NCBI RefSeq assembly: GCF_002911695.1
Contig: NZ_PQBS01000034.1
Coordinates: forward strand, 629 to 64,628
Length of the DNA stretch: 64,000 nt
Source of the DNA: Gracilimonas amylolytica
GTDB lineage: Bacteria > Bacteroidota > Rhodothermia > Balneolales > Balneolaceae
Reading direction: 5' to 3'
The notes under the pieces were generated by a model. That model was not told the DNA's origin, searched no databases, and saw only the letters and a program-made list of their open reading frames with translations. Within the stretch, counting starts at the first letter, position 1, and each line of letters begins with the position of its first letter. Positions 52,701 to 63,500 of this stretch are shown one piece after another. The position numbers and the translations under genes are program-made.

Positions 52701-54476
52701 GTGCAACTATCAACTTTACAGAAACGAGTCACATTGCAGGGGAAATACATAATTTTTACAGGGGTATTGATCTTTTTCTTCGGGATGGCCACATCAGTGA
52801 TGGCCCAAACCGACCCCATTATCGAAGGCTCTGATATCCGTCCCTTAACAGCTTCGGGGAGTATTGGAATCAAAGCTAATGGCTACACCGCCAGTGGAAT
52901 TGATAACCGAAGGGCTCCGGCTTCTCTTCAAACCAATGCCAATCTTAATTTTTCGCTGTTTGGATTGAGTTCCGGTTTAAGCCTGCTTTACTCTACTGAC
53001 CAAACGGGACTCAGGCAGAATATGAACAACCTGAGTTTCAACGCTTCCTGGGAGTGGATCACGGTTCAGGCCGGAAGTGTCAGTCCCAGTTTTTCTGATT
53101 ATGGTCTGAATGGTACCACTATTCGGGGTGGATATGTAACAGCAACTCCGGGCAACTGGCTCGTCGAGGTTTCAGGGGGGCAAGCCCGAAGAAAGGTGGA
53201 GTTTCAGGTTGATGACGGCTTCAGAGACCCGGCTTATGAACGGTGGACAGCTGCTGCAAAACTTGGATATGGCGGAGAAAATAATTCACACTTTTATCTG
53301 AGCTCGCACTATTCCATAGATAAGGTGAGTGATCTTAAAAGTGGAACAAATACTCTTGAAGTTACACCGGAAGAAAACCTGACTCTGACACCGGATGCTC
53401 AGTTAGCCTTATTTGATGGAGTATTCACCGTATCCAGTCAGGTAACGGTTTCAGCTTATACGCGCGATCTTAACAGCGCAGCCCTGCCGATCGGCTCAGC
53501 GGGAATTCCTTCTTTTGTGGATAATATTTTCAGACCCAGGACCAGTTCCCGTATCAACTATGCGGGACAGGCGGGAGCTAATTTGAATCTGGAAAATTTT
53601 GGGTTACAAGTAGGGTACGAGAGGATTCAACCCGGATTCCGGTCTCTTGGAATAGGGAGGATGCGGGATGACCAACAGGAGATCTTGATCGCACCATCTG
53701 CCCGCCTTCTTGATAACCGACTGTCCCTTCAGGGTTCACTGACTCTTGGTCGCGATAACCTGCTGGGAACCCGTCTTCAGACTCGAAAGAATACCTCTGT
53801 TGGAACCAATGCTCAGTATCAGCTGACCGACATGATCATGCTGAGTGCCAATTACAATTTGATGGTCAATGATTTTTCTTCAAGTGCGGCCGCAGATTCC
53901 CTTCAACAAGCAGGGCTGGGTCAAATGCAGGTCTCACATACCTTTATGTTGCAGCCAAACTTTACGGTACGTCAGGGAGACCTGATGCATAATTTTGGGG
54001 TATCCGGTTCCTATTTTAAAATGGATAATGAATTCAAAGGATCCGCGAATCCAGGTCAGAATAATTTCTCATCAGATACCTATTCCGGTTCACTTAATTA
54101 TAGCCTGACGTTCCCGTCAGGTTTTTCGGTAAATGCCATGGGGAACTACCTGGTGTATAACTCTGCCCGCACTGACAATAAAACACTTGGGGCCAATGCC
54201 GGGGCTTCCTATTCATTTTTTGAGAATAAACTTTCCATGAATTTGAATCTGGGTTTTAATCAGAATACCAATGAACTGGATAGAAGTGATCAAAATCTGG
54301 GGAACACTGTTTTTAAGACCCAACAGCTTATGGTCAACCTGTCGTCCAACTACCGGGTCTATGAAAAAGGGAGCCTTTCACTCAGCCTGAGAAGCAGAAC
54401 CAACAATGCTTTGGAAGGAGCCGGAACCAAATATACAGAGCTGGAAGGGACCATCAACTTTCAGCACAGATTTTAA
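52701..54476 (+). CDS. Outer-membrane beta-barrel-like protein
   Basis: A 591-residue secreted protein. The signal peptide (residues 1-36, cleaved after VMAQ) starts at GTG 52701; a stop codon lies just upstream in frame, and the next Met would cut the signal. The mature part is rich in alternating polar/aromatic strands (for example NLNFSLFGLSSGLSLLYSTD and SLSLSLRSRTNNAL) and ends in QHRF, a terminal aromatic residue being the usual outer-membrane barrel ending. The purine-rich stretch before GTG is very close to it, so translation start is not certain. It lies 25 bp before the giant secreted gene and is probably its outer-membrane partner. Confidence 0.75.
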   Translation: MQLSTLQKRVTLQGKYIIFTGVLIFFFGMATSVMAQTDPIIEGSDIRPLTASGSIGIKANGYTASGIDNRRAPASLQTNANLNFSLFGLSSGLSLLYSTDQTGLRQNMNNLSFNASWEWITVQAGSVSPSFSDYGLNGTTIRGGYVTATPGNWLVEVSGGQARRKVEFQVDDGFRDPAYERWTAAAKLGYGGENNSHFYLSSHYSIDKVSDLKSGTNTLEVTPEENLTLTPDAQLALFDGVFTVSSQVTVSAYTRDLNSAALPIGSAGIPSFVDNIFRPRTSSRINYAGQAGANLNLENFGLQVGYERIQPGFRSLGIGRMRDDQQEILIAPSARLLDNRLSLQGSLTLGRDNLLGTRLQTRKNTSVGTNAQYQLTDMIMLSANYNLMVNDFSSSAAADSLQQAGLGQMQVSHTFMLQPNFTVRQGDLMHNFGVSGSYFKMDNEFKGSANPGQNNFSSDTYSGSLNYSLTFPSGFSVNAMGNYLVYNSARTDNKTLGANAGASYSFFENKLSMNLNLGFNQNTNELDRSDQNLGNTVFKTQQLMVNLSSNYRVYEKGSLSLSLRSRTNNALEGAGTKYTELEGTINFQHRF

Positions 54477-54501
54477 TTCAAGGATCTTATAAATCGAGCT
54501 T

Positions 54502-57500
54502 ATGTCAATGATGTCATCAAATTTCAAAGGTTTATTGAATAAAGCAGCAGGTTTTCTGTTGCTGTTTTGTGTTTTATCATCGGGGGTACAAGGCGTTATG
54601 GCTCAGGGAGTAGCCAGTATTAACGTGACGGGTATTCCGAGCGTGATCAACGATCCCTTTACAGATCAGTTCGAGGAGAATTTCAGAAATGGAAGGTATC
54701 AGGTCATTTTTACCTACAACAACTCCAACACCCAGCCGGTTGATTTTCGCTTTGAATTCAGTTTATCAAAGGATGGAAAGGAAGTACTTGAGATAACCTC
54801 TGAACCCGAAAGTTTTGCTCCGGGTGCCTATGTCTTTACCTCAGTTTTTGATGAATTACCATTCAGGGAAACCTTTGATGACCTGATCGATCAACTTTCC
54901 AAAGAACAGCAGCAACAGATCATTCAGGGTGGTTCCATTCCGGAAGGAAATTATGTGCTGAATATCAGGCCTATTGCTGAGAATAGCGGAGCCATGATCT
55001 CTTCCATGCCATCAGTAAACCCGTTTTCCGTTATTTACCCTCAGGCTCCAATACTTATCAACCCATCCGATAGAGCCAACCTGGCGCTTGAAACTCCGGT
55101 ATTCAACTGGACACCCGTACCGGTTGGCGGTTACTCTATTGACTATCATTTTCTTTTGGTGGAAGTGCTTGGCAGCCAAACGCCTTTGCAGGCTATAAAT
55201 AGTAATCGGGCGCATGCTGAAGCTAAAGTAACCGGACAAAACACCCTTGTTTATACCCCGGAATATCTGCCCCTCGAAAAAGGACAGGAATATGCCTGGA
55301 GGGTGACAGCAAGATCCGTGAATGGAGACCTGCCTATCAGAAACGAAGGCGAAAGTAACATTCGAACATTTACCTATAAATCGGGTATCGGTTCAGAAAC
55401 GATAGCTGACCTGAGAGATCTGAAAGACCTACCACTTGTACCGGGTTTCGCCAGCCTGACTGACTTAGACAGAATGGAGGTGAGTGAAGAACGTAATTAT
55501 TACGAATTCAATGGGCGAGCCACTCTGCTCATGGATTTTGTGAGCACGGGACAGAAAAAAGTAACCGTGATGGTCAATAATCTGCGCCTTCAAAAGGGAT
55601 CTATTCAGGCTCCGATCCTAATGGGAGGTTCCCTTAAAGGAAGTGGTAAAGAACTGACAGATGTTTTGAATACACAGTCTGAACTGGTTACCCTGAACGA
55701 TGTAACCTGGCGTTTTGGAGAGGGTATCAACACAGGCGTAGCTCTTAGTAGTCCCGATGGGCAAAGTTTTGACGCAAAGGGTCGCCTGATCCTGGAGCCA
55801 CAAGGAGCCCGTGGTTCGGTCAGTGCGTCCGGTTCCCCGCTATTCTATTATGGGGATGACCTGGTTGAAGCAGAAGTGACTTCCATAAACGCCTCCTTTC
55901 CTGAAGGCACTGTTTATGGGGAAGGTTCTGTAAAAGTGTTGGGAAGAGAATCGGGCTGTGATGTAACCCGCTTTGCATTTATTGAAGGTGATCTGGTCAC
56001 CACTTTTCGTTGTACTTCACCCATCGCTATACCATTGGTTAACGAAAGTAACCGCTTGAACATGCTGGTTGAGCGGATGATGGGGGATCTTAGCATAGAT
56101 CCGAATACCGGAGACATGGATTATGATCTGAACCTGATGACCTCCATAGGGCTTGAAACCGATCAGGGTCAGGCATGTGGAGCGAATGCAGGACTATCTA
56201 TAAGCTCAGAAAATGGTCTTGAGATCAGTGACTTTTCACAGGATCAAAGCTGTAAATTTGAGAAGCCCAAGATCGATCTTGGGTTCTTTACCCTTGAGTT
56301 GCACCAAAGTGAACTGCAAGAACTAACCTATGACGCTCAAACCGGTGACTGGGATTTTGAAGTCCTGCTTGGGGCAAAATTTGAGATCCCATCTTTTGGG
56401 GAATGGGGCTCTTATAATGTTCGGGACATTTTAATTGATGAGGAAGGAGCTCATTTCAATTCCATTGATTTTTCAGAAGAGCTGGCAGGACTTCCTGATT
56501 TTGATATAAATAATTATACCGTACAGCTGGAGACCTTGGAGTTGGCCGAGTTTCTGTTTCCAATATTTGACTGGGATCAAACTGGACCGGGGCCGTGGGA
56601 CCTTAGTTTCTCAGGAAAGGTGGGAGTTCCAAACAATCCGGGTTATCCTGAATGTATAAGAGGACAGCAATTAGCATTGAGAGCCGGAAATGTAAGTGGT
56701 GATGAAGTTTCAGCATCCATCGTACCGCAAAATTTTGAAGGATGTAGTTTTGAGTTTGGTGCCGGATATGCTTTCAATATTGATGATATGGCCGGTAAAT
56801 TTGGAGTCCGGTTTACCGATAATGGAGAAGAGCCCATTGGTCGCCTCGATTTTGGTGGAAGTCTGACACTTGGTCAGCCTTTTGCCTGTGAGGCAAATTC
56901 GGATCTGGACATTGGCAGCACTCAGCTTTCTATTACCACCGGGCTGGTTGGCGAGATCGAAAATATCATTCCAAGTTGTGATGTATTGGTTGGTCCTTTT
57001 ACGGCAAATGTAACCTCCTCCCAACTAAGATTTGATCATACACCTGAAACCGGACAGGAGGCATCGCTGATAGCCTCCGCTGATCTGGATCTGAGTGAAG
57101 GGCAGACCGCATCGGGTAGTTTTGGCCTCAATTTGATCACCGGTCGTTTTAACTCACTGGATTTCCTGATCAATGATCCCTTCGACTGGAATATTCCGGC
57201 TGAAGAACCGGTATTGAGTTTCCGACTGAATGAAGCCCGGTTAACGGAAGAAGGCTTCAGCGTGGATGGCCGGCAGCAGTTTAACCTTGGTTCAGATCAA
57301 ATCATGGGTACGACTTTTGACAGTTTGCTGATCGATATTGAAACCCTTCAGATACAACGTGGCCGCATATTGTTTGATAGTGAGTTTGGCTTTGCCGCCG
57401 GTATTGATCCCAATGATCAAAGTCTGAGTTATCAGGCCGTGCCGTTAGATTCTGAGCTGCTACAAGACCCCGGTATGTATTTGGGGATGTCGGGGCAGAT

Positions 57501-60500
57501 CCAGATCGATTCGCAAGGTATTCAAACAGAAGGACAAGCCGATGCAACCCTCAGGTTCAACGATGAAGAGTACGACCTGGCTCAGGTGGCCTATTCCGAT
57601 GGTTTCCGGTTCAGATTGTTCCCTTTTGAGGTTGGCAGTGGTCAGGCTGATATCATGTACGGAGACAGCCGCATAGCGTGGCTGGATGAGGATGGTTTCC
57701 ATCCTTCGCCGGGATTCTTTGCGGACCTGTTGATCCCTGAACATCTTCCTCTGCCAACGATGGATATTGCCTATCTGACCCTTAAGGAAGAGGGAGAATT
57801 ATTGGTAGAGATCACAGAAAATGAGGACGGTAATTATGCGATGTCAACCTTGCCCGGCAAAACATTGACCATAACAGCACCCTATTTTGATCCACAGGGT
57901 AGTCCATCACTCACCAATGTAACCCTGAATAACGTGGTGATATCAGGAAATCCGTCTAATCCGGAGATCCTTGAGGGGAGCATCGAAGTGACCATACCTG
58001 AGGACGATCCAATGTGGCAGTTAAAAGATCGTCAGGTTCCGATCACACTTAAAAAACTTCAATTCGGATCCAGGCCGGTTAATGGAACCTCATTGACGGC
58101 ATTACACTTATTGGGCGACCTCCATCTGTTTGAAAATGACCTGCCGGATGCCCAACAGGAATTTGGTTTCTTTATTCAAAGCAATGGGGTGTTAAGAGCC
58201 GATCTGAATATCACCGGTATGGATGCTCAGGTACCTCTTTTACCCGAAGATAAAGCGTTATTGAAAGTGGACGGAATCAGCGGAACGTTCACATTACTTG
58301 AAGGGGCTAATTCACCCGGTTACGACTTCACCATAGACAGTGGTTTTGAACTGAATACTGAAACCGGGATCTCAACCGGCGCGGAATTTGACCTGAGATT
58401 GACACCCGGGAGTATGAGTCTTGAAAATCTGGTAACTGAAGACCTCGAGGGGTTGCCTGAATTTGATTTTGGCGTGTTTGGCCTAAAACTGAATACGATC
58501 GAGAGTATACCCCAGTTTGATTACACTCCGGGAGAAGGATTTGATTTTGCCTTTGCCCTGGATGCAGATATTCGGATTCAACCTGAAGGAGCTGAGGAGA
58601 TCATATTCCCACTGCAGGGATTTGAGATCAGGGATACAGGGATTCAGATCCCAATACAGGACATCAGTTCGGCCAGTATTCCGGGTTTGAGTTTGCCGGA
58701 GTTTGATATTGCCGGTTTCAATTTTAAACCATTATCGCTTGAAACAACTTCTCCATTTACATTCAATTGGGGAGAAGGACTTGATTTCAATCCGGATGTG
58801 AACATGAGTTTTGAAGTGGATCTGCCTGAGTTTGAAGGCACAGGTTTGAATCCACCGGATGGTCTCACCTTCAATGATGTAGGGCTGGTTGACGGATTTT
58901 TAACCGGTTCCATTGAGCCGTTTCAGCCATTGGGGGGAGCAGAAATAGACCTGGTTCCGGGCATGCCGGATTCACCGACTCTAATGATCAGTGAGTTATT
59001 TGGATCACTGGATGCGGGACAGGATGAAAATGGAGACCTCTTTCAGGCCGTCAATATCGACCTGACCGGTGAGTTAGGTAACCTGCCGGCTTTTAACATT
59101 GACGACCCGAATGCTTGTGTTGAAAACGGATCCTTTACATTGAGTCTGGTTCAAAGTAAATATTTTGAAGGATCGGTAAGTGGTATTCAGCCTTGTGGGT
59201 ACCTTGAATTAGGTCCTGCCCAAATTGCGGTCACCAATGCAGACCTAAACTTCAGCGTGTCAGCCGATCAGCAAATGGCAGAACTGGATGGAGGGGTGAT
59301 GGTGACCTTACCGGCAACGGATCAGGGTTCTGAAGTGACCGCCAATGGAAACCTGGTACTCGATCTGATCGAAGGTAAGATCAACGACGGTTCAGTAACG
59401 ATCGATCAACAGTTTGGTTTGGAATTCCCTCACGGACCAAGTGACCCTCTGTTTACCTTTGGCATCAATCAGGCTGTGCTGAGTAAAGATGGTCTATTGG
59501 TGAATGGGGGTGGAAATCTATCCGCAGACGGAGTCCAGTCTACCGTACAGTTCAACGATCTTTTAATAGGGTTTAACCCGTTCGGGGTACAATCCGGTAA
59601 TGCCTCCATAGCAACTAACTTTGCTATGGAGGTTGGGGTACAACCTTTAGCTCTCAAGCTAAAAGACCCTGCTACCGCAATGCCGGCAGATAATGCTATC
59701 GAATTAGGACTGAACGGCGACATCGTTCTCGATAACAACGGTTTAAATCTGACCGGAAGTTCTACTGCTACCATCAGGTTTCAGGGAGAAGAATATGCCG
59801 CCCTGGAAGTTGCCTATGAAGACGGGTTTGCACTGAATGCGGGTGGATTTGCCGTAAATCAGGGACGTGCCTTATTCTACGAAATTGAAAATGGGGTTCG
59901 GTCTCAGGATCCATTAGCTGTGCTCAGTCAGAGAGGGTTTGATCTTGGGGAATTCATTGCCTCTTTATTACCATCCAGGATTCCGTTGCCATCAGAGGAT
60001 ATCGCTTATATCGACATAAAGGACTCCAATGACAGTCTGCTTGTGGATGTCATATCCAATGAACAAACCGGTGGCTATACTATCACCACTAATGAGTCTA
60101 CTTTACCGATGGTGATCACGGCACTTGAAGATCAAAATGGAGACCCCACGGAAGTCAATGTCGGTTTCAGTTTGACTACGGACGGTTCCTATAATATCAC
60201 GGGCGGATCCCTTTCACTGGAAAGCAGTTACTCACTGGAATCCCGGTTAGACATCCCGGTCAGCATCACGGAATTCAGCATTGGAAACGATGGAAATGGC
60301 ATGGAACTCAAGGCCGGTCTGAAGGTTGATCTTCCGGGGCCACTAAAAGACCATGATGCCATTGCAAACGCTGTCATCGATCAGAATGGGTTATCTCAGG
60401 CTTCAGTTTCGGTTGGGACACACCTGACGGCCTATCAAGATGGTATTACTCCGCTTTTTGCCTATGAACACTCAGGCAACATAGATGGAAGTCAGGAGAC

Positions 60501-63500
60501 GGATGTCTTTGAAGCCGAACTTTGGGGAATTGAAGCAGAGTTTGGTGGCACCAACAGTGTTGCCGTATCAGGAATATTGAATAGCAGTTTGATCCTTGAA
60601 GTAAGTGGAGGAACAGATCCGATCTTTTATACAGCTTCGTGGTCTGATACCGGCTGGGATTTTAGCATAGACCCCGGATCACTCGGAGACCTTTCCATGG
60701 GAGATGCGACACTTGCTCTCAATCAGCAAGATGGAATTGATGTGGTAAGCACTGACGAGGCATTTTATCTGGTATTGAATGGTCAGGTGTCATTAGAAGA
60801 TGTGATCGGTGAGCCGCTGGATGTTTCGGTACAGGACCTTGAAGTAGGGGTTGATGGGCTTGAATCAAGTCCTGCATTGCACTTTGCAATTGGAGGGGCT
60901 TCAGGATCGATAGCAGATCAAACTTTTAGTCTGTTTGAAGGGGCATTTGAAGGCCTTATTGAAAGTCCAACTATTACTCTGAATGGACGGTCATTGGCCC
61001 TAAGTTCCGATACCGGGACCCTGACTTTCCTGGAGAAAGATATCGAGTATAATGACCTGATGATAGATACACAGGGTGGTTTAACTTTTTCAAGCATTGA
61101 AGCCCAGAATATCGAATTGATCCCCGAGTATGTTTTAATGAATTCATTGACCTTATCCGGTGATGAAGGACTAAGGCTGGACAGTGAGTTAGCGATCACT
61201 TTACCGGCACCGGTTGATCAAACTTCATCCTCGATCATTAGTATTTACCGGGATGAGCAAAATGTGGTACAAATAGAAGCGACTGCACCTGCTTTTGATC
61301 TTGAACAACAATATGCTTTGGGTGACTTTGGATACTTCCAGCTGAACGAACTGCAGGCGGATATTGACCCGTATGATTGGGAAAGTTCAGGCATTTATGC
61401 CAACGGGGATCTCTACAAATCAGGAGATACATCACCTATCATAAGTTTTGGGGAAGCAGGACAGATCACGCAAAATCCGGGAATTGGATTGTCGGCGGAA
61501 TCACCTTACGTGCAATTCAATGCTACCGGGAATGTCGGCTTCGATTATGATTTCAGTGTATTCAGTGTAGCCGTCAATTTTGATGAAATTTCTACAACTC
61601 CAGATGGATTTGAATTAGAGTTAAGTGGAAGTTTAAATATGAGTGATGATGTTGATGCGTTGACAGTACGGAGTTCTATCAACTATGAGAATTTTGTAAT
61701 TGACCATACCGGTGTTAAGAATTACGGAAATATTGATGGATCCGGAGAACTCGAAATGGATGGGATCGGTAAAATTGGGATCGGTCAGTTTATTTACGAA
61801 AAATATGAAAATGGCAAAGACATTGAGATAGCGGATGCTTCTGAAAAGAAACCTAATGAAATAGAAGGAGATCAAACTGGAATTCCTACTCGTACGGAAA
61901 CGGGAGTGACCGAACTACTGTGCTTTGGGCCTTGTCCGGTTAGCACCAGTCAAGGAAGTGTGTCTCAAAGTGCACTCACGGTATCTATTGGAGGAGGCAC
62001 AGACAGTGAAAGCGGAGGCTTTACCGGGGGTGTTAAAACCATTTTCTTCATGAAAAAATCCACCGGAGAATATGAACTACTGATAGATAGTTTAAATGTT
62101 TCACTGATAGATAATTTTTCCATCACTGCCAATATGCACTATCTGAATACAAATGACGGATTTCTGTTAAGAGCGGCAGCCAGTGGAGATTTCACTTTTG
62201 GCAATCAAAATGTTTCAGCAGCGGTAGCCGGTAAATTTGCCAACATTGGTGGAGAAATGAGTTATGGATTGTTTGTGGCTGCACAGACAAGTGTGGGTAT
62301 CCCGATCGTTCCGGGCGTGATAGAATTAACGGGAGCCGGTGGAGGTTTTTTCTGGAAACCAACTGAGAAGGACCTGGATCTTGTTGTAACAGCTGTTGAA
62401 GGTATGGGGCACACGATCATCAAAAAAGACAGGTTTTCGCACAGTGATGATCTGTTATTTGCTGCTCAACTTTTCGGGAGTTTCGGTATCGCAGGCTCAG
62501 GCACAGATTATGTGATCGAAGGAAGTACTTTTTTACAGCTTACTGATGAAGGCTTTTATATGGATGCCAGTGGGGTGGTCTTAGGTATGGATGGCACCTC
62601 AGAGGCTCCTGCAAATACTTTATTGGAGGGTGGCATGTCACTTGAAGTACAATGGGATCCAAAAATGTTTATTAATGGTACATTCTTTGCGAATGCCAAT
62701 GTACCGGCCATACTGACAGGTGATGGTGAAATAGAATATTTTGCTGCAGATAACAACGGAGAAACGGTTTGGGGAATAATGGGTAAGGCTAACTTCTCCA
62801 TTTACTCCGGTATCATGACAGGTGGCGGAGAACTCTTAGCTTCAGGTTCGGGTGTACTATTGGAAGTAAATGTTGGCTTTGATGTTGATATTCCGATCCT
62901 TGAAGTGAACAGTAATGTGACCGGCTCCATCTGGATGATCGATGATCCGGATTTCAGTATGCCATTTGGGGCCTATGTGGTGTTCAGTGCAGAGGCCTGT
63001 CTCGGTTTTTGTATCACAGCTGATGCTAAAGCTGCTTTTGTAACAAAAAGATCGGGTGGTTTCCAGCTATATGGAGCTGTGAGAGGTTGTGTAGATCTCC
63101 TGATCGATGAAGCCTGTTTATCAGCTTGGGTATCGCTTACAGAATCTAAACTGGATGGTGGATTTGGACAGGGTGATCATAACGATCTGATTGCTCAGGC
63201 TCAGGATCAGAGAGATCAATTCCGGCAGAATATTGAAGCAATGAAAAATAGTATAGAGGATGCTAAAAATGCACTTTCAGAACCACCGGTATTCAGTGGA
63301 CCGGCATACTCAGAAGAGGATGTTTTTAAAGCAGGTGCTAATATCTACTCTCAGGGTTATCAGCAAAGAAGGAGCCTGGCTACCATTATCGAAGATCAGG
63401 TTGAGAATAACCGATACTATTCACAAGGCGGAAACTTGCCAACGTCGTTACAAAATATTCTAACAGATATGATGGTGCGACCAAAAGTGTATAAGCTGTA

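Noticed and set aside
58644-58913. Minus-strand open frames across the giant secreted gene
   Set aside because: Shadow frames rich in Ser and Pro, opposite a continuous open frame of more than 9 kb.
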